Source: Bacteroides sp. CAG:545 (GTDB lineage Bacteria; Bacteroidota; Bacteroidia; Bacteroidales; UBA932). Taken from it: a DNA stretch of 18,978 nt. A program made the position numbers and the translations under genes. The notes under the pieces are model-generated. The model saw only the letters and a program-made list of their open reading frames with translations. It was not told the DNA's origin and made no database searches. This document shows positions 6,579 to 14,291 of this stretch, piece by piece; position 1 is the stretch's first letter, and every line of letters begins with the position of its first letter. Location of the stretch: the NCBI GenBank assembly GCA_000432515.1, contig HF996044.1, forward strand, positions 61,519-80,496, given 5' to 3'.

Positions 6579-7739
6579 CTACTTGTATAGGAAGGCGAAG
6601 TGGCCGGGGATGTTGCCGGTGCGGACAGACCATTTGAGTTTGCCGGCATTGGTATAGCAGAAGAGCTTGCCGCTGGCGGTGAAGTCCGGTGAATCAGCTA
6701 TGTAGATGTCGCCGTTGGACGGATTTACTGATATCGCGTACGGAGCCTTTACAGAAGCGTCGGAACCATCTGTGATAATCTTGTCAGATGACACTGCACC
6801 CGTATTCACATTGACCTTGGCATATGAATAAGTAGCCTTATAGTTCGCATCATATGCAGTGCCAACGAGATACAGCTCACCCTTGTAATAAGCCATAGAG
6901 GAAACCGGAAAATCAATCGACGACGCAAGCGCATATTTGCCGTCCTTCGCTTTCAGACAACTGAGCTTGCCGCTGAAAGAAGACACCCAGAGATTGCCGT
7001 TCTCATCCTCCAGCATTTTCTGCAGATTCGGAACCACCTCAATAGTGTAATCCACAGACATTGACGCCAGATCCACGACAGAAACCGTATTGTCATATCC
7101 AGCACGAAAACCGCCGGAATTAGCCACATAAGCCTTTCCGCCCTTGATTACAAGCTGTTCAGGCTGGTATCCCACAGACACTTCCCCAGTAATCTTGTAA
7201 GTATTCAGGTCAATGCGATATACAGCGCCCTTCTGGTCAGGCGTCTCCAAAGGCTTCAATGCAACATAAGAAGTCACATAGGCACAGTCCCCGTCAAAAG
7301 CGATCGAACGGCAGTTAGGAATATCCACCTTGGCAATTCGCTTCACCGAATTGGCTCCGAGAATTTCCACTTTATGGGAATTGTTCACCACGACGAACAG
7401 CTTGCTGTCATAGACCTGCACATCATTTCCTGCATCACCAAGACCCTTCACGACATCCGGATTGTAGTCAGTATATATATCCCTGATATAAGACGAAGTG
7501 CGGAAATTGAAAAAGTCCAGCTGAGCCTTGTTGCTGCCAATGTTGCCTTCATTGAGCACATAAAGTCCAACAGGATTCGCTCCTGGTTCCGCCGGAGTAT
7601 CCACGATTTCATAATCAGATGGTGTAATGTCAGTTCCGGGATAAACCGGGACCTCATCCTTGCGGCAGGCAGTAGCGGCCGCAACAGCAAAAGTCAGCAC
7701 CAATGCCGCCCTGCCAAAAAAGTCAAATTTAGTCTTCAT
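6579..7739 (-). CDS. btuG: BtuG-like surface lipoprotein, beta-propeller, B12 capture
   Basis: 386-residue lipoprotein with a signal ending AATAC (Cys25), followed by RKDE, a charged tail that fits surface export in Bacteroidota. The rest is a series of YncE/DUF5074-like blades, for example GLYVLNEGNIGSNKAQLDFF, LFVVVNNSHKVEIL, AYVANSG and NGDIYIADSP, enough for one seven-bladed propeller. It starts 14 bases after the btuB stop, under the same cobalamin riboswitch. In Bacteroides, BtuG is such a propeller that binds cobalamin very tightly at the cell surface and passes it to BtuB. The fold and gene context support this role; the binding residues cannot be confirmed from sequence alone. Confidence 0.85.
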   Translation of the reverse strand: MKTKFDFFGRAALVLTFAVAAATACRKDEVPVYPGTDITPSDYEIVDTPAEPGANPVGLYVLNEGNIGSNKAQLDFFNFRTSSYIRDIYTDYNPDVVKGLGDAGNDVQVYDSKLFVVVNNSHKVEILGANSVKRIAKVDIPNCRSIAFDGDCAYVTSYVALKPLETPDQKGAVYRIDLNTYKITGEVSVGYQPEQLVIKGGKAYVANSGGFRAGYDNTVSVVDLASMSVDYTIEVVPNLQKMLEDENGNLWVSSFSGKLSCLKAKDGKYALASSIDFPVSSMAYYKGELYLVGTAYDANYKATYSYAKVNVNTGAVSSDKIITDGSDASVKAPYAISVNPSNGDIYIADSPDFTASGKLFCYTNAGKLKWSVRTGNIPGHFAFLYK

Positions 7740-7753
7740 ACGTATAAATAAGT

Positions 7754-9790
7754 TTAAAACAATTCATAACCAACTGTCAATCTGAAGTTTATCCCTGGCA
7801 TAGGATAATTCAGCACAACCTCGTAATCCTGATTGAACACATTGTTCACTTCCGCAGTGATTTTCAGGACATTGGCCTTCAACTTCATCTTCTTCTGCAG
7901 CGACAAGTCACTCGTGTACCACGGCTGGAGATAGTTCTTCCGGGTATTTTCCTTGTGGCTGTAGCGTCCTCCCGTGTACAGGAAACTGTAGTTCAGACTC
8001 CACCCCGAGCACTCCGCGGACAAAACCGCAGAACCGCTGTGCTCAGGAGCGTACGGAATCTGATTCTTGTAGTAGAACGTGGTCTTGTCCGTAATGTCTA
8101 TCGCCTTCTGGAACGAGTACTGCAGCCTTGCGGCCAATCTTACCTTAGATATATCTACGGCCACGTCAGCGGCCACATCCACCCCACGGATATCCACCTT
8201 TCCGAGATTCAGCATTGTCCAGCGGAACTGCTGCCCGTTGGGATAAGCTATTATCTTGTCCTTCACCATGTTCCAATATGCATCGGCAGACAGGTGGACG
8301 GAGCAGAAAGAGAACCGGTCTGAGTACTCGGTCCCAAGATCCGTCTGGACTGTGCTCTCAGGCTTGAGCAGTGCATTTGCGGAATTAGTATAATAGAGGT
8401 CATTGAACGTCGGCATCCGGAATGAGCGTTTGGAGAACGCCCTTATATACAACTCCTTGTTCCTCAAGAGCTTATATGACGCATAGAATGCCGGGGACAG
8501 CTCCGAACGCTTGTCATTGACATTATCAAATTCCCTGGACTTGTCGCTGACGAACTGACCGAATGCGCTTCCCTGCATCTTCAGCCTTCCGAAGTCGAAC
8601 GAGGCGGCGAGCGAAACCATATTAGTCAGCCTGTAGGGGCGGGGAAAAACAGCATTTCCTGACATGTAATTCGCGACATCCAAGCTGTTCCACTGGAAAT
8701 CATAGGACAATGAAACATCCATCCGGCTGAACGCCTGCCACATATTCGCAGTCGAGAAATACAGTTCATTCTGGCGATATGTGTTGGTGACATGCAATGA
8801 ACGGCTGTCCTTGTCTTCGTAGAAAGTGTAGTCGTAGGCATATCTGGCATTGAACATTGACCTGAATTTTCGGCTCCAGACATTCACCGCCCTGCCCTGC
8901 ACGAAGAAATTGTCATCACGCATACGCTCTCCGTTACGGAAGACATTGCTCACGATGGCACCTGGCACTCCCCTGTCCGAATGGTAGTTATAGGCACGGA
9001 CAGACCAGTTGCCGGTATTGGTCTTGCCATAGAGGGCTGCTTCAGAGCGGACAGAAAAGATGTCCCCGTTGTGCCTGACAGCCGTAGTATCATAAGATAG
9101 GCGGCCGAGCTGGTCATATCCGCGGCACCTGAACCGATAACGCCCGGAAGCATTGGTCAGACCGGACGAAACGGTAAGCGAAATGTTGTCAGAAAGACGG
9201 AATGCGACTGACGCAGAAGGATTCAGCAGGCCGAAGGAGCCTGTTTTCAATGTAGCCTTTACATTGACCTTGCGCCCTTCTGAAAATACCGGACGGGCAG
9301 ACTGGAGATAGATGGACGAGGATGCGCCGAAATCCTTTGCAGGCTGGAAGATATCACTTTTCTGGCCGTTGTAAAGCGAGATTTCGCCTATTTCGTCGAG
9401 GGAAAAGCGGCCGAGGTCCACCTGACCGTTCTGCGCGTTGCCGATCTGGAGTCCGTCATAGAAAACAGCCGTATGAGCCGCACCCAACGATCTGACATTC
9501 ACGGTCTTGAGTCCTGCAACTCCACCATAGTCCTTCAGCTGGACACCGGAAAAATAGCGCACCGCGTCAGCGACAGACAGGCTGTTCAGCCTTTCCAGTT
9601 CATCTCCTGTCAATGTCTGGGCGGGTATGGTCTCACGATATTTCGGCAAGGCCGGTGCTGCCACAATCACCGATTCCTTCAGGAGACGTACCGTATCTGC
9701 CTTTTCAGACATGGATACGACAGGCTCCTGTGCCGCGACTGTAATACAGAACGCGCACAAGGCTGAAAGACATGATGAGATTCTGTTCAT
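7754..9790 (-). CDS. btuB: TonB-dependent cobalamin receptor BtuB
   Basis: Outer-membrane receptor of 678 residues that imports vitamin B12 and related corrinoids using TonB energy. The signal peptide spans about residues 1-20 (ending VAAQ). A likely TonB box lies near 37-45 (KESVIVAAP). The plug domain spans about 50-160 (RYFSGVQLKDYGG, VNVRSLGAAHTAVFYDG), followed by a 22-strand-type barrel ending in a terminal Phe. It lacks the long N-terminal extension of SusC-type receptors. The ATG at 9790 is chosen because it begins the signal peptide; an in-frame ATG at 9862 would add 24 residues of non-signal sequence. Substrate assignment rests on the upstream cobalamin riboswitch and the downstream BtuG-like gene. 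Confidence 0.92.
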   Translation of the reverse strand: MNRISSCLSALCAFCITVAAQEPVVSMSEKADTVRLLKESVIVAAPALPKYRETIPAQTLTGDELERLNSLSVADAVRYFSGVQLKDYGGVAGLKTVNVRSLGAAHTAVFYDGLQIGNAQNGQVDLGRFSLDEIGEISLYNGQKSDIFQPAKDFGASSSIYLQSARPVFSEGRKVNVKATLKTGSFGLLNPSASVAFRLSDNISLTVSSGLTNASGRYRFRCRGYDQLGRLSYDTTAVRHNGDIFSVRSEAALYGKTNTGNWSVRAYNYHSDRGVPGAIVSNVFRNGERMRDDNFFVQGRAVNVWSRKFRSMFNARYAYDYTFYEDKDSRSLHVTNTYRQNELYFSTANMWQAFSRMDVSLSYDFQWNSLDVANYMSGNAVFPRPYRLTNMVSLAASFDFGRLKMQGSAFGQFVSDKSREFDNVNDKRSELSPAFYASYKLLRNKELYIRAFSKRSFRMPTFNDLYYTNSANALLKPESTVQTDLGTEYSDRFSFCSVHLSADAYWNMVKDKIIAYPNGQQFRWTMLNLGKVDIRGVDVAADVAVDISKVRLAARLQYSFQKAIDITDKTTFYYKNQIPYAPEHSGSAVLSAECSGWSLNYSFLYTGGRYSHKENTRKNYLQPWYTSDLSLQKKMKLKANVLKITAEVNNVFNQDYEVVLNYPMPGINFRLTVGYELF

Positions 9791-9824
9791 CGGTGACCTG
9801 ACTATTCTACAAAACATCACCGAT
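9789..9824 (-). promoter_or_regulatory. Hairpin covering the btuB start codon (candidate expression platform)
   Basis: On the minus strand ATCGGTGA (9824-9817) is followed after 20 bases by its exact complement TCACCGAT (9796-9789), whose last two bases are the first two of the btuB ATG. This 8-bp helix would hide the start codon, and it lies about 110 bases below the riboswitch core. Translational control by this helix is inference. Confidence 0.5.
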
Positions 9825-9932
9825 TCCGCGCCAGAAAAGGCAGCAGACATACAGAGCAACATGCGGACCGCTCACACACTCCGCACCGATGCACCAGCCG
9901 CCCGTCCTCCGCAGGCGGAACCGATGTGACAA

Positions 9933-10073
9933 TATGCAAAGAGGCATTCTGACTTGTCTTCCGGGAAGACTTACAGTAGCGGGAACTGCCACGGATTCAC
10001 ACCGTGTTCCCCTCCCACGGACAGGATTTCTGTCAATGGACCTGCGGCACTGCTGTCCGCAAGGCTTTGCATA
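9933..10073 (-). promoter_or_regulatory. Cobalamin riboswitch
   Basis: The minus strand has the conserved core: GGGAACACGGTGTGAATC, then CCGTGGCAGTTCCCGC and TACTGTAAG, and the B12 box region GTCAGAATGCC. The ends TATGCAAAG (10073-10065) and CTTTGCATA (9941-9933) pair as the closing P1 helix. It lies upstream of btuB-btuG and is expected to turn their expression off when cobalamin is plentiful. Confidence 0.95.
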
Positions 10074-10080
10074 CAGACTG

Positions 10081-10088
10081 CGAATATA
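10081..10088 (-). promoter_or_regulatory. -7 promoter box of the B12 operon
   Basis: The minus strand reads TATATTCG, one base off TAnnTTTG, placed so that transcription would begin just before the riboswitch P1 helix. No clear -33 box. Confidence 0.45.
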
Positions 10089-10121
10089 GTAAAAAAACAG
10101 GCAGGATTGAAGTCCCGCCAT

Positions 10122-10163
10122 AAAAAAAACGGATGGCTTAAGTCAACCGACTCGAGCCATCCG
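10122..10163 (-). terminator. Intrinsic terminator after the gyrA-TPR operon
   Basis: On the minus strand CGGATGGCT (10163-10155) pairs with AGCCATCCG (10138-10130), with further pairing of GAGTC and GACTT inside, followed by eight T. It lies 23 bases past the TPR gene stop and insulates the B12 operon. Confidence 0.92.
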
Positions 10164-10186
10164 CTATAAGAAACGTCAATCAAGAC

Positions 10187-11479
10187 TTATTTTGCAATCT
10201 CAGCGTACTTTTCGTACTTTGTCTGATTCTCGGCAGATTCCTCACGGAAACGGTAGAATGCATTCTTGAGGTAAGAAGCGATACCTGCCTTGATGTTGGC
10301 ATCCTTGGTGATTTCGAACGCTTTCTCGAACGGAGCGATACAAGACTTCAGACTTTCCTCGAATTCCTTTACCAGTGCCATATATTTGGCATCGTCGATT
10401 TCCTCCTGAGCCTTGGTCTGGAGCTCGATTGCCCGGTTGTAGAACATTGTACCTTCACCGATGTAGCCATACTCATATTCAGGATTGATCTTGGCGCACT
10501 CTTCATAAGCTACTACAGCCTTGTCGATCTGACCGAGCTGTGCACGGATATTACCCTCAACATAGAAGAGGGAAGCATTGTTCGGCTCGTTTGCCTTAGC
10601 CTTGTCGAGAAGGCCGAAGAGAGTCTCAGTATCCTCATTGTTCTTCAGATAGTAATTGATGAGACCGATGAGAATGCTCTGGCTCTGAGGAAATTTGCTG
10701 AAACCTTCCTCGAGGTATTTCTTGGTGTTCAATGTATCCACCTCAGCGAGTCTTGCGAAGACCTCACCACCTTCGTAGTAGTAACCGAGGTCATAGCATC
10801 TCTTGAAGAATTTGAGCGCTCTCTCGTTGTCCTTGGCTGCCATTGCGGTGAAACCGGCATTGTAGATGACGCTTGTATCAATCTTTGAAAGCGGAGCAAG
10901 TGCCTCTACATCAGCAGCTTTCTCGAAGAGTTTGCTGGCTGTGGCAACATCGCCGAATGTGTATTTGTTGAAAGCCTCAGTAACATATTTCTGGCCGATG
11001 TAGTCAAATGCAGCAGCCACGTCCTTGTCCTTGGCATGCTTCTCATCGAGTTCATAAGCTTTCTGATATGCTTTGACAGCTCTTTCGAGTGCATCTTCAT
11101 AAACCGGCTTGGTCACCTCGATGATGACGAGCTGGCCGTTCTGGTTGAAATAAAGATTCTTGTCAGCATACACGTCCTTGGTGTATTTCTCGTTATTGAC
11201 AGTAACCTCCTCTGATGAAACCGGTTTCTCTGAACCCATCATGAGAGTAAGCTCTGTCTTGTTAGAACCAGGAAGGATGTTTCCTGTAGGAGCGTCATAG
11301 GCCTTTACATATTCCTGACCGAGCTTCAGCCAGGTAGCTGTCTTCACAGCCTTCTTGACATTCTGTGTTGCAGCTTCTGCAGCTTCTACAGACTTCTTGA
11401 CGTCAGCAGCAGATTTTACTTGTGCATCAGCCACCTGAATAGCGGCGAACATCGCCAATGCGAGAAGAATTTTTTTCAT
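10187..11479 (-). CDS. Periplasmic tetratricopeptide repeat protein
   Basis: 430-residue exported protein of unknown detailed function. The N-terminus MKKILLALAM begins a signal peptide with a likely cleavage after ADA (residues 17-19). It is rich in Lys, Glu and Ala helices. Recognisable TPR-like repeats include YNAGFTAMAAKDNERALKFF, LFYVEGNIRAQLGQIDKAVV and the following YEECAKINPEYEYGYIGEG. The ATG at 11479 is chosen because it begins the signal peptide; a longer frame reaching 11509 adds ten residues before it. The gene starts 30 bases after the gyrA stop and shares its transcript, ending at a strong terminator. TPR proteins mediate protein contacts; the partner is unknown. Confidence 0.85.
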   Translation of the reverse strand: MKKILLALAMFAAIQVADAQVKSAADVKKSVEAAEAATQNVKKAVKTATWLKLGQEYVKAYDAPTGNILPGSNKTELTLMMGSEKPVSSEEVTVNNEKYTKDVYADKNLYFNQNGQLVIIEVTKPVYEDALERAVKAYQKAYELDEKHAKDKDVAAAFDYIGQKYVTEAFNKYTFGDVATASKLFEKAADVEALAPLSKIDTSVIYNAGFTAMAAKDNERALKFFKRCYDLGYYYEGGEVFARLAEVDTLNTKKYLEEGFSKFPQSQSILIGLINYYLKNNEDTETLFGLLDKAKANEPNNASLFYVEGNIRAQLGQIDKAVVAYEECAKINPEYEYGYIGEGTMFYNRAIELQTKAQEEIDDAKYMALVKEFEESLKSCIAPFEKAFEITKDANIKAGIASYLKNAFYRFREESAENQTKYEKYAEIAK

Positions 11480-11509
11480 ATCTGATATTTTTTCAATGTT
11501 AGTATTCAA

Positions 11510-14092
11510 CTATTCAGCAGATTCCGGTGCAGCCTCCGGAGCATTTCCCTCCCCGGTCTGTCCTTCATTCTGTTCCGGAACATCTTCCTCATCGCTCTTC
11601 GCAACTACTGACACGGAAGCGATGGAGTCATTGTCCCTGATGTTTATAAGTTTCACACCCTGGGTGTTACGTCCAGCAAGTTTGATATCGGAAACCGCCA
11701 TCCTTATGATGAGCGCGCTCTGAGTGATGATCAGCAGGTCATTCTCTTCCGTCACATTCTTCAGAGCCACCAGTTTGCCTGTCTTGTCGGTGATGTTCAT
11801 CGTGCGTACACCCTTGCTGCCACGGCTCGTCTTGCGGTACTCTTCGAAGTCCGTGCGCTTTCCAAGACCTTTCTCGCCAATCACAAGAAGAGTATGCGCT
11901 GAAGCATCCTCAGCCTCAGGTTCATAGCATACCATACCGATAACGTAGTCATCCTCATCAAGATTGATGCCACGCACGCCGGTAGCTGTCCTGCCGAGAG
12001 GTCTCGCATCTGACTCATCGAATCTTACGCATCGTCCGTTACGGCTGGCGATAAGCACTTCCGACTTGCCGTCCGTGAGGATAGCCTCGAGCAACTCGTC
12101 CCCCTCGCGGATATTGACGGCATTGACACCTTTCTGGCGCGGTCTCGAATAAGCTTCGAGAGAGGTCTTCTTGATGATGCCCTCCTTGGTCGCGAGAATG
12201 ATGTAGTGATTGTTGATATACTCCTCGTCCGTCAATGTAGGTACATTGATGATGGCCTTGATCTTGTCATCCGGAATGCTGAGAACGTTCTGGATGGCAC
12301 GACCCTTGGATGAACGGGAGCCCTCCGGAACTTCGTAAACCTTCAGCCAGAAGCATCTGCCCTGCTCAGTGAAGAAGAGCATCGTGCTGTGCATATTGGC
12401 CACGTACAGGTGCTCGATGAAATCTTCGTCCCTTGTAGCGCTGCCCTTCATGCCTACGCCTCCACGGTTCTGGGTCTTGTACTCTGCAAGCGGAGTCCTC
12501 TTTATATATCCGAAGTGGGAAATCGTAATTACCTCATCATCATCGGCATAGAAGTCCTCAGGATTGAACTCTTCCGCGTTAGGTACGATTTCAGACCTTC
12601 TCTTGTCGCCGTATTTGGCTTTGAGTTCCTGGGTTTCGCTCTTGATGATGTCCATCTGCATTGCAGGATTTGCAAGTACGTCATTGCACCATGCAATGAA
12701 TTTCTCGAGTTCATCGTACTCTGCCTGGAGTTTCTCCCTTTCGAGTCCGGTGAGCTGACGGAGCTTCATCTCCACGATGGCTGTCGCCTGTGCGTCGGAG
12801 AATGCAAATGTACTGATCAATGTAGATTTGGCCTCTTCGACAGTTTTGGAAGCCCTGATGATTCTGATGATCTCGTCGATAACGTCGATTGCCTTGATGA
12901 GACCTTCGAGGATATGGGCTCTCTTCTGGGCTTTTTCCAGGTCGAACTTGGTCCTTCTGACTACGACTTCATGCCTGAAGTCCACGAACACCTTTATTAT
13001 GTCCTTGAGGCTCAATGTCCTTGGACGGCCCTTGACGAGTGCCACATTGTTTATGGCGAAACTTGACTGGAGAGGAGTGTATTTGAACAGCGTGTTCAGG
13101 ACGACATTGGAATTGGCACCCTGTTTCACTCTGAAAATCACTCTCACGCCTTCGCGGGAAGTCTCGTCATTCATATAGGTAATGCCCTCGATCTTCTTTT
13201 CATCGACCATCTGGCCGATTCTCTCGAGCATCTCCTTCTTGTTCACCATGTACGGAATCTCGGTGACGACGATGGTCTCACGACCGTTGTTGTCCACTTC
13301 AATCTCCGTCTTTGCGCGCATGACCACTCTTCCTCGGCCTGTCTCATAAGCCTCTCTGATGCCCTGGATGCCCTGGATGATACCTCCGGTAGGGAAATCA
13401 GGACCCTTGATGTAGTGCATCAGGCCGTCAGTGTCAATGTCAGGATTGTCAATGTATGCGCAGATGGCATCGCAGCACTCGCCCAAGTTGTGAGGGGCCA
13501 TGTTGGTAGCCATACCTACCGCGATACCTGCGGAACCGTTCAGAAGCAGGAGCGGCGCCTTGGTAGGCAGAACCGTAGGCTCCAGGATCGTATCATCGAA
13601 GTTCAGCTGGAAATCGACTGTGTCCTTCTCCATATCGCCGAGGACATCGTTCGCCAATTTTTCGAGCTTCGCCTCGGTATATCGCATTGCAGCGACAGGG
13701 TCGCCGTCCATTGAACCGAAGTTACCCTGACCGAACACAAGCGGGTATCTCTGGTTCCAGTCCTGAGCCAAACGGGCCATGGCATCATACACGCTTGAGT
13801 CTCCATGCGGATGGAACTTACCGAGCACCTCACCGACGATTCTCGCAGATTTCTTGGTCTGTCCTGAGTAGTCCAGTCCCAGTCCTTCCATTCCGAACAG
13901 CACACGGCGCTGCACAGGTTTCAGTCCGTCTCTCGCGTCAGGAAGCGCTCTGGAAACAATTACCGACATTGAATAGTCAATGTAGGCCGACCTCATCTCC
14001 TCATCAATGTTCACCTCTTCGATGATGCCCTTCATTCCTGTTCCCTCTTCCTGCGGTTCAACAGAATTCTTATTCTCCTCCATATTATCCAT
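11510..14092 (-). CDS. gyrA: DNA gyrase subunit A
   Basis: Breaking-and-rejoining subunit of gyrase, which introduces negative supercoils with GyrB. The protein has 860 residues. The winged-helix core holds catalytic Tyr138 in AAMRYTE. The quinolone-resistance region HPHGDSSVYD is at 94-103, with Ser99 and Asp103 at the positions of E. coli Ser83 and Asp87, so the usual resistance changes there are absent. The C-terminal pinwheel contains a gyrase-box-like QNRGGVG and ends in an acidic tail. ParC is less likely given this box and the overall motif pattern. Start at 14092, with another ATG three codons later. A good promoter lies upstream, and a TPR gene follows in the same operon. Confidence 0.96.
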   Translation of the reverse strand: MDNMEENKNSVEPQEEGTGMKGIIEEVNIDEEMRSAYIDYSMSVIVSRALPDARDGLKPVQRRVLFGMEGLGLDYSGQTKKSARIVGEVLGKFHPHGDSSVYDAMARLAQDWNQRYPLVFGQGNFGSMDGDPVAAMRYTEAKLEKLANDVLGDMEKDTVDFQLNFDDTILEPTVLPTKAPLLLLNGSAGIAVGMATNMAPHNLGECCDAICAYIDNPDIDTDGLMHYIKGPDFPTGGIIQGIQGIREAYETGRGRVVMRAKTEIEVDNNGRETIVVTEIPYMVNKKEMLERIGQMVDEKKIEGITYMNDETSREGVRVIFRVKQGANSNVVLNTLFKYTPLQSSFAINNVALVKGRPRTLSLKDIIKVFVDFRHEVVVRRTKFDLEKAQKRAHILEGLIKAIDVIDEIIRIIRASKTVEEAKSTLISTFAFSDAQATAIVEMKLRQLTGLEREKLQAEYDELEKFIAWCNDVLANPAMQMDIIKSETQELKAKYGDKRRSEIVPNAEEFNPEDFYADDDEVITISHFGYIKRTPLAEYKTQNRGGVGMKGSATRDEDFIEHLYVANMHSTMLFFTEQGRCFWLKVYEVPEGSRSSKGRAIQNVLSIPDDKIKAIINVPTLTDEEYINNHYIILATKEGIIKKTSLEAYSRPRQKGVNAVNIREGDELLEAILTDGKSEVLIASRNGRCVRFDESDARPLGRTATGVRGINLDEDDYVIGMVCYEPEAEDASAHTLLVIGEKGLGKRTDFEEYRKTSRGSKGVRTMNITDKTGKLVALKNVTEENDLLIITQSALIIRMAVSDIKLAGRNTQGVKLINIRDNDSIASVSVVAKSDEEDVPEQNEGQTGEGNAPEAAPESAE

Positions 14093-14172
14093 TTTTTCTA
14101 CAAAAATTTCTTACTTGTCAATGCTTCTTGAACATAATGCCACGCTCTCCGCATTGTACTCTATAAAACGTA

Positions 14173-14204
14173 CAAAATTACAAAATTTTTATCACCGAAA
14201 CAAA
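14173..14204 (-). promoter_or_regulatory. Promoter of gyrA
   Basis: On the minus strand TTTG (14204-14201), a 20-base spacer and TAATTTTG (14180-14173) fit the Bacteroidota promoter. It leaves a leader of about 75 bases. It is divergent from the clpC promoter. Confidence 0.75.
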
Positions 14205-14240
14205 CTTGAATTTATACTAACATCCCTTTAGGGCCATTTT

Positions 14241-14272
14241 TTTGGTTTATCAGCATAAAGGATATATTTTTG
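14241..14272 (+). promoter_or_regulatory. Promoter of clpC-like gene
   Basis: TTTG (14241-14244), a 20-base spacer and TATTTTTG (14265-14272) lie 19 bases before the ATG at 14292. No CIRCE or other heat-shock operator is seen nearby. Confidence 0.75.
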
Positions 14273-14291
14273 CATAAGAAGTATTTTAGAA

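Noticed and set aside
7754..9862. Longer btuB beginning at the ATG at 9862
   Set aside because: The extra 24 residues would precede a normal signal peptide and come from the riboswitch-to-gene leader; the ATG at 9790 is better.
12389..13066. 225-codon plus-strand frame opposite gyrA
   Set aside because: It is antisense to a conserved gene and mirrors its codon pattern; no independent support.
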